DNA of 64,000 nt, taken from NCBI GenBank assembly GCA_965215385.1, contig OZ244059.1, positions 1,736,001 through 1,800,000 on the forward strand, read 5' to 3'. The notes beneath the pieces are model-generated. The model saw nothing but the letters and a program-made list of their open reading frames with translations. It was not told the origin of the DNA and searched no databases. Positions 38,872 to 48,129 of the stretch are shown in pieces; positions within the stretch are counted from its first letter, which is position 1; each line of letters begins with the position of its first letter. The translations under genes and the position numbers were made by a program. Origin of the DNA: JAPORY01 sp965215385. GTDB lineage: Bacteria; Pseudomonadota; Alphaproteobacteria; Rhodobacterales; Rhodobacteraceae.

Positions 38872-40250
38872 CTACCGATAGACACATTTCCGAAGCTCTC
38901 GCCGTCCGAAACGGGCCATCTGTTGACTGGCGTTTCCTTTGCCTCTGGCGAACTTCCATATTTTATCGCAATGGAAACTTGACCGTTCCGCAAAGTCTGC
39001 TAGAATGATGTCCACCGGCAATTCCTCACCGTGATATTGTACGTTGTTGTTAACCATGATAACGATACCGCCGGGTCGAACGACCCGACCAAGTTCAGTG
39101 ATGGTTAGAGCCATCTCGAAGAAATACTGATCGACCAATCGCATCACGTTTCGATTGCTGAGTTCACCCTGCCGATCATGAAGAATGCCCAGCACTTCGT
39201 GGACAGCACTTTGTTCTTCGTAAATTTGAATAGATCGGTCGAGGATTTCCCGACTATCGCCATAGGCCTTATCCAGACTTTCGGTTTTCGCCTTGTTTTC
39301 TACCGTCGCAGATAGCATTCGCTGACGAAGCACCGAGAAACCCTCCTGATCGAAGCCCGTCCATGCCAACTCCAGTGCGGAGGTACGCGCGTAGTCATAA
39401 CGGTTCGCATAGGGTGGCGACGTCACAACCAAGTCAAATGCTCCGTCAGGGACGGCCCTTAGAATTTCAAGGCATGATCCGGACCGTAGGTTCGGATAGC
39501 CTCTCCCGAACTGTCTTCTAAGTGCGGGGATGTCCTCGGCAATCTCACCCACTCGCCGTTCCAAGGCGTCACCGAAATTCGCTATGTGGCCGATATTGAA
39601 CCTAAACTTCAATTGCCGTTGAGACCGATTATCCCATCGAAGGTATTGACCGTCTTTCCGCGTGTAGCTAGCTTCCGCTAGAACGGACATGCAGGCCAAA
39701 TCTAGGAGGGTTCGGACGCCCTCGTTGTCGATATTCGAAAGGAACTGCCTTGCGGAAGCGATTTGTTGCTCCGCATGGTCAGAAAACGCGCCCGCCGTGA
39801 TTCTGACATGCGGAAACGCGAATTGATTGGGCGTTCGCGGGGTTCTAACCTCCTACAACAGTGCCGCCGATTATTTGTCAAATTCGCGTTTCGATAATCC
39901 GTTCGCGGCCTCGGCAATCGCGGTACCAGCAGAAATACCCACGAGCATAATCTCAATCCCCGTTGCGCTAATTCCTCGTCCCGCAGCAACGAACGGTGCC
40001 GTGCCTATCCCTGCGAACGGATCAAGCACGTCGTTAGGATTTTCCTGTTCGACAAAATCCGAGACAAATTCGCTAGAAAAACCTTCTTTATAATTCAGCC
40101 AGCGGAGGCTTGGAGCCTTGGGTTTCCTTGATAAGATACGATTTTGCGGTAAAACGAATTATTATCCACCAATCGCGGAGCGAAACGCCGAGATAGTTCG
40201 TGCCTTGCCGTGATCGCGCCGCCAGGCGGTGAGAAGGCAAACTCAGTCAT
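38872..40250 (-). pseudogene. DNA methyltransferase of the XcyI-like system (broken)
   Basis: Motif I-type sequence DVLDPFAGIGTAPFVAAGRG and catalytic motif IV DLVVTSPPYANRYDYARTSA show an amino-methyltransferase (N4-cytosine or N6-adenine; TSPPY fits N4-cytosine). Lesions: a frameshift near 40105 (LQAS continues as RWLNYKEGF), TAA at 39871-39873 and TAG at 39853-39855 in the same frame. The 3' open part (39699-38872) contains motif IV but lacks motif I, so no active enzyme is expected. It precedes the endonuclease gene. Loss of both partners is consistent, since loss of methylation alone would be lethal. Confidence 0.75.
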
Positions 40251-40810
40251 TTCCGCGCCTGGTTTGACGGTCTGCACTTGTCGAACTTGTTCTCAAAAAT
40301 TAGCCGAATCCTAGCCGTCTATAGGCCGCTAACCGCCTATATTTGATACCATCAGTTACGCAGTGTTGGCCGCGCAGTCACTTCGGCTGAGTTCTAGTCT
40401 TGCACCATCTTATCAACGCTTTGTCATTATCAACGAACAATCTGTAGGAGGTGACTGCTGATACATCGCCGGCAAAGCTCTTCAAGTACTTCGAAAGTCA
40501 CGCCTTTCTCCTTGTTGGAACGCTACAACACGGCAAGCTAGATGATTTGCGAGCGCAAATTATACTCAAGTCGTTTTGTTGAAACACCCGTCAGTGGGTA
40601 ACCGCGCAGAATTCGCAGATATTGTGCGATAATTACTCCGGCAAAATTGCGTCGCGGCTCAAATGCAGGAACCTTTGGAGCAGAGCCTGTAGTTTCAGAT
40701 ATTCAACTCTTTACTCCGTCAGTCGAGGCGAGGTCAGTTCATTGTCGTGAGGTATCTTTTCTAGACTCAGTTGAGCCCATCAAAAACGTGGCGGCAAGCC
40801 TTTGTCGAAA
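40251..40810. other. Intergenic region
   Basis: About 560 bp; nothing recognised. Confidence 0.4.
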
Positions 40811-41512
40811 CTAATTGGGCATCACCACTTCTTTGTCTAACCACGCCGGAATGTCTCCGATATGTTCAAGGATTACATCGGTATATCGCTTCAACTCAGT
40901 TGCCTCTGCCATCCCAGTAAGAACGCCGACCGCGGTCATTCCGGTCCGGCGAGCCGGCTCTAAGTCAAACCAACTATCACCGACCATAATAGTTTCCCTT
41001 GCAGCTACGCCCAAAGCCGCGCAACAGGATAAAAGTGGGCCTTCGTCTGGCTTGACTCCCAAGCCGCTGTCATAGCCAGCGATATAAGCGAAGCGATCCA
41101 AAACGCCCGCACGCTGGAGATGAACGCGCGCTGACTGCTCACTGTCATTAGTCACCACCCCTAACTTCAGCCCCCGCCGCAAGAGAAGATCGAGCAATGG
41201 TGCCAATGGGACAACTTCGGCCTGTGCCACTTCACGAGCATCTGAGTTGATCGTCGCCAACAACGAGTCGAGGGTTTCATTTATCAAGAATGGCAATAAG
41301 CGTCGGGCGATATCAGCTGTAGTGCCAGCAATCGCTATGCTGTCACTCCTAAAATACCGCCCCACAAAATCAAACCCAATCGCCTCACCCATCGCAGCTG
41401 CACGGGTTTGATTGTCCGCAGCAAGCCGCAGCAATAGGGCCTTCGCCCACCCCGTCCAAGTCGCATGAAAATCAAAAAGAGTTCCGTCCTTGTCAAAAAT
41501 TATGGCGCGCGG
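40811..41512 (-). CDS. HAD-superfamily phosphatase, phosphoglycolate phosphatase-like
   Basis: 233 aa from ATG 41512 (MPRAIIFDKDGTLFDFHATW). Catalytic motif I DKDGTL has both nucleophile and acid/base aspartates, motif II is GVVTNDSEQ, the motif III lysine is in GVKPDEGP, and motif IV is IMVGDSWFDLEPARRTGM. The long alpha cap (residues ~15-85) and overall size fit the Gph/CbbY group that removes phosphate from phosphoglycolate or small sugar phosphates. The exact substrate is not readable. It starts 8 bp downstream of the DUF3572 gene stop and is probably co-transcribed. Confidence 0.85.
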   Translation of the reverse strand, partial: PRAIIFDKDGTLFDFHATWTGWAKALLLRLAADNQTRAAAMGEAIGFDFVGRYFRSDSIAIAGTTADIARRLLPFLINETLDSLLATINSDAREVAQAEVVPLAPLLDLLLRRGLKLGVVTNDSEQSARVHLQRAGVLDRFAYIAGYDSGLGVKPDEGPLLSCCAALGVAARETIMVGDSWFDLEPARRTGMTAVGVLTGMAEATELKRYTDVILEHIGDIPAWLDKEVVMPN

Positions 41513-41520
41513 CATCGTCC

Positions 41521-41799
41521 TCAAGTCCAATGCACAGACGCCCCGCCAGGCAGCAGACGGCGTGCGTTCATCGGTGCCTCATATTCCAATTCCAGCGCGT
41601 CACAGCAACTCGTTAACCAAGCGTCGTCGCTGGTTAAAAAATCCAAAACCGACGCCAAAAACTCGGCGTCGTTCAGACGCTGACGCAAATCCGATTCGGA
41701 CGCACCCGTAGTTCCCATAAAAGTTGGCATTAGCTCTGGATTGCTGAGCAGCCAACTGAGCACCCGAATTGCAATCGCCTCAGCCTTTTCGGTTGTCAT
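41521..41799 (-). CDS. DUF3572 family protein
   Basis: 92 aa from ATG 41799 (MTTEKAEAIAIRVLSWLLSN). It has the alphaproteobacterial DUF3572 layout: a short helical N-terminus, FMGTTGASESDLRQRLNDAE and FLASVLDFLTSDDAWLTSCC. Function unknown. In other alphaproteobacteria it is often found near cell-cycle regulators (recollection); none is seen here. Confidence 0.8.
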   Translation of the reverse strand: MTTEKAEAIAIRVLSWLLSNPELMPTFMGTTGASESDLRQRLNDAEFLASVLDFLTSDDAWLTSCCDALELEYEAPMNARRLLPGGASVHWT

Positions 41800-42067
41800 C
41801 GTTGCGGTTCTATTCACGCAAAATAGTTCCCATTGTTTTCGGTCGCGTTTTATTCGATAGAAGTATCCGGTATTTACTTTGTTCACAGTGCCGGTGAGTT
41901 GAATGGGTTCAATTTTTCTTGACTACAGTCGCAAATCGAATCTGACTGCTTCATGACCGCCTTCGATATCATTGCCACTTTCACTACCCAAAGCGACTTT
42001 TTACCAAATACAACCGATATCTTCTGCGTCGTTGCGGATCATCACCACTGATTTTCCTTGATCCATA

Positions 42068-42748
42068 ATGACCTCCGTTGAACATGTCACCATTCGGAAC
42101 GCGGCCACCGTTATTGTTCTGCGGGATGCGGCAGTGGCACCGTGTGTACTGATGGGCCAACGGAGCCAAAAAGCGGCTTTTATGCCAAGTAAGTTTGTTT
42201 TCCCCGGCGGTGCTGTCGACGCGGGTGACGGCGACGTGCCGCTGGCCTCCGAGATATTGGAGCCTTGTTGCACTCGACTTACGCAGGATGCTGACGCTAG
42301 TTTGCGATCGGCTCTGTGTGCGGCTGCCGTTCGGGAACTCTGGGAAGAAACCGGCCTCGTTCTCGGCTGTGACGGACACTGGCCGAAGCCCGTACCGGCT
42401 GCCTGGAGTGGTTTTTCAAGTCTCGGAAAACTGCCAATAGCGGCGCCATTACAGTTCGTCTTTCGGGCCATTACCCCGCCCGGTCGAACCCGTCGTTTCG
42501 ACGCGCGATTTTTCTTGCTTGATGCTATGCATATTACTGGAGATTTAGACGACTTTTCGGATGCGTCTGACGAGCTCGGGCAGTTGCAGTGGGTCCCACT
42601 TGCCACCGCTCGTCGTTTTGATTTACCGTCCATTACCAAAGTTGTCCTCGCGGAAGTGGAAAACAGATTGCCCTGCAAAACGGCCCCGAAATCTGTTCCT
42701 TACTTCAAAAATACTGATTCAGAGAGCGTATTCATTCGAATCCCGTAG
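42068..42748 (+). CDS. NUDIX hydrolase
   Basis: 226 aa. The NUDIX box is present with a long insertion typical of this subfamily: SKFVFPGGAVDAGDGDV at the start and AAVRELWEETGLVLG (REUxEExGU) about 40 residues later. The metal-binding glutamates are intact. Such enzymes hydrolyse nucleoside diphosphates linked to another group, including CoA derivatives; the substrate is not evident. It is transcribed away from the DUF3572 gene. Confidence 0.88.
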   Translation: MTSVEHVTIRNAATVIVLRDAAVAPCVLMGQRSQKAAFMPSKFVFPGGAVDAGDGDVPLASEILEPCCTRLTQDADASLRSALCAAAVRELWEETGLVLGCDGHWPKPVPAAWSGFSSLGKLPIAAPLQFVFRAITPPGRTRRFDARFFLLDAMHITGDLDDFSDASDELGQLQWVPLATARRFDLPSITKVVLAEVENRLPCKTAPKSVPYFKNTDSESVFIRIP

Positions 42749-43401
42749 AACTGTTTTGATTGAGCAAATACCGTGACCAAAGCAAGTACCGTTCCCCCGA
42801 GCGACCAAATATTCATGCCACTCGTTATTTGAATTGGTGCAGTGCCAAAAGAGGGTCAGTTTTCGATTGCCACCTGCAAGGCAAAGCGTTAACCGTACCT
42901 AACCCTGTGCACCGCATCCCTGCGACAGAATTTCCGTTTTTCAGCGACGAGCAAAACGCGAGAGCGAGCGGCACGAAATTGTTCTTCGACCCGCTCGCCG
43001 GGTTTGTTGATAAAGGCGATCACTCACGATACACTCGCACGAGCGTGCCGGCTATCGTCGCCGCTACCACTTATTACAAGTAAACGAAGATGACATTGGT
43101 GCCAGACGACGGTAGGTGAAAGTCGCTTGGCTCTGCGGCGCGGGTCAAAGTTCGCTGGAACCCATGCCGCGTTTTTAGCTCATGCCCTAAGAAAGACAAC
43201 CATGAGTTCCTCACTGCGAAAGATCATCCATGAATAGATTACCGAAATGCCGCCACCCGCAATCGCAATTTTGCCTAAACCTAAAACCAGTGACTGTAGC
43301 AACGTGGTCGGCAATATCTGTAAGGAAGGTTTCCTTCTGACCATCAGCTTGATTTTAGCTTTGCCCAATAGCGCATGTTGGCGCGTAACAATAGGATAAC
43401 A
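42749..43401. other. Intergenic region between the NUDIX gene and xthA
   Basis: About 650 bp. A 107-codon open frame at 42760-43083 has no recognisable domain and looks fortuitous. No RNA gene seen. Confidence 0.4.
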
Positions 43402-44190
43402 ATGGCATTCATCATTGCGACCTGGAATATTAACTCGGTCAGGCTAAGAGAGACCTTGGTCTGTCGGTTATTGTGCGAGCAAATACCTGATGTACTTTGC
43501 CTGCAGGAGTGCAAGGCTCTGGTTGAACAAATTCCGACAAAGAATTTTAGCAAATTGGGATATAAATTTTTGGCCGTGCGCGGGCAAAAGAGTTACAATG
43601 GGGTGGCAATTTTGTCGAAGCAGAAATTTGCAAACACTGCGAGTATTGATTTTGCTGATCTCGGAGACGCTCGCCATCTTATGGCGCAACTCACGAACGG
43701 CATCTGCCTACATAATTTCTATGTGCCGGCCGGCGGCGATATTCCTGACCCCCACAGAAACCCAAAGTTTAAGCAGAAACTTGCGTATGTCGAGGCCATG
43801 CGAAGTCGGTTTGAAAGCAACCAACCGACTCGCTCGGTGCTGGTTGGCGACTTGAACATCGCTCCGCTGGCGGAAGATGTCTGGTCGCACAAACAACTGC
43901 AGACGGTTGTCAGTCACACGCCGATTGAAGTCGAGCATCTTGCAAGTATGCAAGCTGCAGGTGACTGGGTCGACGTCGTTCGGCAAGACAGGCCAGCAGG
44001 GCCGCTGTTTTCTTGGTGGTCTTACCGAGCGCGAGATTGGCGAGTGTCAAATCGCGGTCGACGACTCGACCACATTTGGGCAACGCCAGACCTTGCGAGC
44101 AACGCCCATTCTGCATTTATTCTCAAAGCCGCACGCGACTGGCCGTCGCCGAGTGATCACGCGCCGGTTTTTGCCAGCTTTGACGTTTGA
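43402..44190 (+). CDS. xthA: Exodeoxyribonuclease III (AP endonuclease)
   Basis: 262 aa from ATG 43402, with AGGA seven bases upstream; this start gives the family N-terminus MAFIIATWNINSVRLRETLV. The endonuclease/exonuclease/phosphatase fold is intact: metal-binding Glu in VLCLQECKALVEQIP, GVAILSKQKF, catalytic GDLNIAPLAEDVW, the DYR-type region RGRRLDHIWATPDLA and the C-terminal SDHAPVFASF with the catalytic His. It repairs abasic sites and removes 3' blocks. A 52-bp gap separates it from the thioredoxin-like gene. Confidence 0.94.
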   Translation: MAFIIATWNINSVRLRETLVCRLLCEQIPDVLCLQECKALVEQIPTKNFSKLGYKFLAVRGQKSYNGVAILSKQKFANTASIDFADLGDARHLMAQLTNGICLHNFYVPAGGDIPDPHRNPKFKQKLAYVEAMRSRFESNQPTRSVLVGDLNIAPLAEDVWSHKQLQTVVSHTPIEVEHLASMQAAGDWVDVVRQDRPAGPLFSWWSYRARDWRVSNRGRRLDHIWATPDLASNAHSAFILKAARDWPSPSDHAPVFASFDV

Positions 44191-44241
44191 CTGCTTGCTA
44201 TTACCTCATACCTTGGAACAAGTTTTGGAGAAGGACGTAAT

Positions 44242-45159
44242 ATGGATGACCTTGGGCTCTCATCGTCGTTAGATACGACCGAATTAATCAAGGACGGTAC
44301 CGAGGCCTCATTTATGGCTGACGTCATTGATGCGTCGCAGAAAACGCCAATAATTGTTGACTTTTGGGCTCCGTGGTGCGGACCGTGCAAAACAATGGGG
44401 CCAATCCTCGAAGCGGCGGTCAAAGCCGCCAAGGGTGCCGTCCGCATGGTCAAAATTAATGTGGATCAGGCAAAAGTTCTCGCTGGGCAACTGCAAATCC
44501 AATCAATCCCAACGGTATACGCATTTATCAAGGGCCAGCCTGCCGATGGCTTGCAAGGGGCAGTCCCCGCCTCGCAAATTAAGGAATTCGTTCAGCGCAT
44601 TGTCGCTGCTGGCGGCGGTGGTGAAGCCAAAGATACCCTTGAGGAGGCGGTTTCTGCCGCCGAGGAATTACTGACCCAAGGGGCTACCGTTGATGCCGCC
44701 CAGCTATTTGCTCGTGTTTTGAGTCAAAAACCGAATCATGCGGGAGCCTATGCCGGGCTCATCAGAACCCATATTGCAATGCATGATTTAGATCAAGCTG
44801 AAGCGATTTTGAATGGTGTACCGGAGGAAATCTCAGAGGCGGCAGAAATCGAGTCGGTTTATGCACAGCTGAATTTGGCGAAAAAAGCAAGGAATGTCGC
44901 GCCAGTTGATGATTTAGAGACGAAGCTCAACGCCGATCCAAATGACCATCAAGCGCGGTACGATCTTGCGCAAGCACTTTTTGCTAAAGGCGAAGGAGAA
45001 CAAGCGGTGGACCAGTTGTTGGAAATTTATCGTCGCGATCAAGGATGGAATGACGGGGCAGCCAAGGCCGAACTCCTCACAATTTTTGAAGCGTTGAAGC
45101 CGAACGACCCAGTGGTTTTGAACGGACGCAGGAAGCTGAGTTCAATGATTTTTGCCTGA
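44242..45159 (+). CDS. Thioredoxin-TPR chaperone, CnoX/YbbN-like
   Basis: 305 aa. An N-terminal thioredoxin fold (residues ~20-125) has the active site FWAPWCGPCKTMGPILEAAV and cis-proline SIPTVYAF. The C-terminal half holds TPR-like helical repeats (VDAAQLFARVLSQKPNHAGA; DPNDHQARYDLAQALFAKGE). CnoX proteins hold oxidised substrates for chaperonin and protect against bleach stress (family knowledge). Unlike E. coli YbbN, which lacks the second cysteine (SxxC), this one keeps CGPC and could be redox-active. It belongs to a conserved plus-strand run with the LON-domain and Trm112 genes. Confidence 0.9.
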   Translation: MDDLGLSSSLDTTELIKDGTEASFMADVIDASQKTPIIVDFWAPWCGPCKTMGPILEAAVKAAKGAVRMVKINVDQAKVLAGQLQIQSIPTVYAFIKGQPADGLQGAVPASQIKEFVQRIVAAGGGGEAKDTLEEAVSAAEELLTQGATVDAAQLFARVLSQKPNHAGAYAGLIRTHIAMHDLDQAEAILNGVPEEISEAAEIESVYAQLNLAKKARNVAPVDDLETKLNADPNDHQARYDLAQALFAKGEGEQAVDQLLEIYRRDQGWNDGAAKAELLTIFEALKPNDPVVLNGRRKLSSMIFA

Positions 45160-45179
45160 GAAGGTTTCAGACCAGTCCG

Positions 45180-45827
45180 ATGACGATGATCAACGCTGCC
45201 AACCTACCTCAGACGCTCGCGGTCTTTCCTTTACCCGGGGCGTTGCTGCTACCGCGCTCACGGTTGCCACTGAATATTTTTGAGCCGCGATATCTTCAAA
45301 TGTTCGATGACTCTTTGAAGACGTCGACACGACTCATTGGGATGGTACAGCCAGATGCGCACGCGAAAGCAGACAATGCGCTGTACTCGGTCGGCTGCGC
45401 GGGCAGAATTACGCAATTTTCAGAAACCGAAGATGGTCGTTATCTCATCACCTTGACGGGCATCTCTCGCTACAAGATAACCGAGGAGGTCAGTAGCTTT
45501 TTGCCTTACCGGAAATGTACTGTCTGCTGGGAACACTTCGAAGGCGATCTCGGCACTGCCGATCAAGACCAACATTTTGACCGCTCGGCGTTGATCCAGC
45601 TATTGGAACGGTATTTTTCTGCTCGTGGTCTCTCAACCGATTGGGACACTATGAAGGCCGCTGATGATGAGTTGTTGATCAACTCGCTAGCAACGCTGTT
45701 GGATTTTGATACTGAGGATCGGCAAGCCTTACTCGAGGCACCTGATCTTGCTTCAAGACGCAAGACACTTATCACCTTAATTGAATTTGCCTTACGCGGT
45801 GGAATGAAGGATGAACGGGTACAATGA
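45180..45827 (+). CDS. LON substrate-binding domain protein
   Basis: 215 aa made almost only of the LON N-terminal domain: LAVFPLPGALLLPRSRLPLN followed by IFEPRYLQMFDDSL, then GCAGRITQFSETEDGRYLIT. The AAA and protease domains of Lon are absent, as is usual for this small family. Probably a substrate- or protein-binding adaptor; no catalytic role. It overlaps the Trm112 start by 4 bp (ATGA), indicating translational coupling. Confidence 0.9.
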   Translation: MTMINAANLPQTLAVFPLPGALLLPRSRLPLNIFEPRYLQMFDDSLKTSTRLIGMVQPDAHAKADNALYSVGCAGRITQFSETEDGRYLITLTGISRYKITEEVSSFLPYRKCTVCWEHFEGDLGTADQDQHFDRSALIQLLERYFSARGLSTDWDTMKAADDELLINSLATLLDFDTEDRQALLEAPDLASRRKTLITLIEFALRGGMKDERVQ

Positions 45828-46012
45828 CTGACACTCAACCGGCAAAATTTGATCGACGGATGCTTGAGGCACTGGTGTGTCCACGCACCCATAGTCGCTT
45901 GGAATATGACGCTGAGAAGCAAGAATTGATCTCCCGTAGCGCTAATCTTGCCTTTCCGATCCGTGATGGTATTCCGGTCCTGCTCGTTGATGAGGCCCGA
46001 GTCCTCGAATAA
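45824..46012 (+). CDS. Trm112 family protein
   Basis: 62 aa. It reads FDRRMLEALVCPRTHSRLEY ... LAFPIRDGIPVLLVDEAR, the bacterial YcaR/Trm112 pattern. The usual second zinc-binding cysteine of CPxC is replaced (CPRTHS), common in proteobacteria. Eukaryotic Trm112 activates methyltransferases; the bacterial role is unsettled. The start overlaps the LON-domain gene. Confidence 0.9.
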   Translation: MTDTQPAKFDRRMLEALVCPRTHSRLEYDAEKQELISRSANLAFPIRDGIPVLLVDEARVLE

Positions 46013-46385
46013 GCGAGGACCCAGTGGGCTGTTGACTTTACTCTCAGGTCAAACATTGTGGGAATTCAAAAGGGGAATCCGAGCGGGAGAGGACCGAGTT
46101 TGCGATCATCCTAACTCCAACGATAATTCGATACCGTGCTGCATAGTCACGCACCGTCCCTTCTTCATGAATTACCTGGGGCGCTGGTCATTGACCATTT
46201 CTCAGTTCAATGACAGGAAAGCTTCAGCTTGATGATCACAAAGGCCGAGCGCGCGTGAGTCGCAAGCGATAGCACTGACTGGCATCTACGATACCGGTAT
46301 CGCGATCTTAATTTATTGCGGAAATTTTTTCTGTGCCGACACGGCGATCCGTTGGACAGAATGGACATATCTTGATGGAGTTCGA
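46013..46385. other. Intergenic region
   Basis: About 370 bp; no gene or RNA recognised. Confidence 0.4.
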
Positions 46386-46958
46386 ATGAAAGACTATCGC
46401 CTACTCGGCATATCGGGATCTTTGCGGTCAGATGCAACCAATCGAAAGTTGATTCGCGAGGCCTCGCGGTTTTTTGCACCTACAGACTTCGTCGAGGCTG
46501 ATATACAAATGCCTCTTTACGACGCTGACGCTGAGGAGCAGAATGGTATTCCAGCGGCAGTTACTTTGCTCGCAGAGCAAATCGGCGTGGCCGATGCCGT
46601 GGTTATTTCCACCCCTGAGTACAATAAAGGTCCTTCGGGCGCTCTTAAAAACGCGTTTGATTGGTTGAGTCGTGCGCAAGGGAGTCCCCTTAAGGACAAA
46701 CCCGTTGCTGTTATGTCGGCATCAGCGGGCCGCGCTGGCGGCGAACGGGCGCAGTCTATCCTTCGCAGTTTTCTGGTACCTTTTCGACCCCGCCTCCTGC
46801 AGGGTCCCGAACTCCACGTCGCAGCTTGCGCCAGTGAGTTTGGCAATAATGATGAACTCTTCAATCCGCTCTACATTGATTGTTTGCGAGAATTGATGCA
46901 ACTCCTGCGACGGGAAGTTGATTTGGTAAGCATGACCGAAACCACCAGCGTTGCCTAA
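46386..46958 (+). CDS. NAD(P)H-dependent FMN reductase
   Basis: 190 aa flavodoxin-fold enzyme with GGAG six bases before the ATG. It has the phosphate-binding loop LLGISGSLRSDATNRKLIRE, and the family motif VISTPEYNKGPSGALKNAFD that contacts flavin and forms the dimer. It reduces FMN or quinones with NAD(P)H; the physiological acceptor is unknown. It stands alone and converges with the oxidoreductase on the minus strand. Confidence 0.88.
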   Translation: MKDYRLLGISGSLRSDATNRKLIREASRFFAPTDFVEADIQMPLYDADAEEQNGIPAAVTLLAEQIGVADAVVISTPEYNKGPSGALKNAFDWLSRAQGSPLKDKPVAVMSASAGRAGGERAQSILRSFLVPFRPRLLQGPELHVAACASEFGNNDELFNPLYIDCLRELMQLLRREVDLVSMTETTSVA

Positions 46959-47013
46959 AGAAATTGCGATCTCATTTTCCAGCTGTATTTGGATACAGTC
47001 GCAAATCGGTAAT

Positions 47014-48066
47014 TCACGGTTCCGCTCGGCGAGGCACACTGAGTTCTGATGGGATTCGATTATGCCCTTCCAGTACTAAATCAGCCATCAGTTGGGCGAC
47101 AGCAGGTGCGATTGAGAAGCCGATCTTAAAGCTTCCGTTCGCAATATAGTGGTGTTGTCTATCGGGCCAATGCCCAAGCACGGGACCGCGCGCGTTGGCT
47201 CGGGGCCGCAGCCCCGCCCAGCGTTCAACGACGGCCGCCGAGGCGAGCATAGGCAGGGCTGCCTGAGCCCTGAAGATGACATCGTTCAGTTGCTCATCAG
47301 TTGAATAGCCATAGTCAAAAGTTTTTTCGGTTGTCGAACCAACTGCAACGCCACCATCCTGATGGGGTATTATATGAACACCGTCTGCGTACACCTGCGG
47401 CGAATAAGATGGCACAGTGCTTTTGGGACGCAGCAATACCGCCTGTCCCTTGACGCCAGCAACAACTGGAGAACCAATATGCTGGTACAATTGATTTAAT
47501 CCCGCGACTCCCGCGGCCCAAATATTTTTATCGTCTACTTCTGAAAATTCGGCTAGAAACTCAACGCCTGAATTGTGCAAAGCGACCGCTAGCGAGTGAC
47601 ATGCTTTTTTTGGATGAATCCGAGCACTGAGATCGTCGAATACCAAGTGCCCAGTGTTTGACTTAGGTTGCCATTCGTCATCAATCTTGGTGGGAATGAC
47701 TTGCCAAGTCGCTCGACCTTGCCAAGCGGTTTCGGCAGTTTTTACGCGGGCTCTTGCTAATTCTAATGCTGGCTGGTTAGGGATTGGTTGCAGGCGGCCG
47801 GTTCGGGCGAACCCGCTCGGTAGGCCACTTCGTTCTTCAACCGATGTCCAAAAGTCGGCGGCAGCTAGGAGGCCATCGAGCTGTAACTGCTTGGTTTCGT
47901 TCCAGTTATCGGGCGCGTGCGGTGCCATACCGCCAACGGATGCGCCCGTTGCACCGCCACCGACACCGTTCGGGTCAACCACTTTGACTTTGGCACCGCG
48001 TTGGACACATTCCCAAGCCACTGATAGACCTATAATTCCGGCACCACGAACGATTATCTTTTCCAT
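47014..48066 (-). CDS. FAD-dependent DAO-family oxidoreductase
   Basis: 350 aa. The N-terminal dinucleotide-binding motif is KIIVRGAGIIGLSVAWECVQ with the acidic KVKVVDPN. The C-terminal family motif is RWAGLRPRANARGPVLGHWP and IANGSFKIGFSIAPAVAQLM. It resembles glycine oxidase/ThiO and the C-terminal (oxidase) half of bifunctional MnmC. It lies back to back with mnmD, 63 bp apart, so it is a good candidate for the separate MnmC2 activity that removes the carboxymethyl group from tRNA cmnm5(s2)U34 (inference); a D-amino-acid or glycine oxidase is the alternative. Confidence 0.8.
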   Translation of the reverse strand: MEKIIVRGAGIIGLSVAWECVQRGAKVKVVDPNGVGGGATGASVGGMAPHAPDNWNETKQLQLDGLLAAADFWTSVEERSGLPSGFARTGRLQPIPNQPALELARARVKTAETAWQGRATWQVIPTKIDDEWQPKSNTGHLVFDDLSARIHPKKACHSLAVALHNSGVEFLAEFSEVDDKNIWAAGVAGLNQLYQHIGSPVVAGVKGQAVLLRPKSTVPSYSPQVYADGVHIIPHQDGGVAVGSTTEKTFDYGYSTDEQLNDVIFRAQAALPMLASAAVVERWAGLRPRANARGPVLGHWPDRQHHYIANGSFKIGFSIAPAVAQLMADLVLEGHNRIPSELSVPRRAEP

Positions 48067-48129
48067 TCAAATGTCCTAAGACTGACTCACCAACAGTGTA
48101 AATTTGTGATTCTTATTGAGGAAAATTCC

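Noticed and set aside
41800..41886. Ribosomal protein L33-like peptide (NTGYFYRIKRDRK) upstream of the DUF3572 gene
   Set aside because: The similarity is limited to a short Gly-Tyr-Phe-Tyr stretch; the rest of L33 is absent and the frame simply runs into DUF3572.
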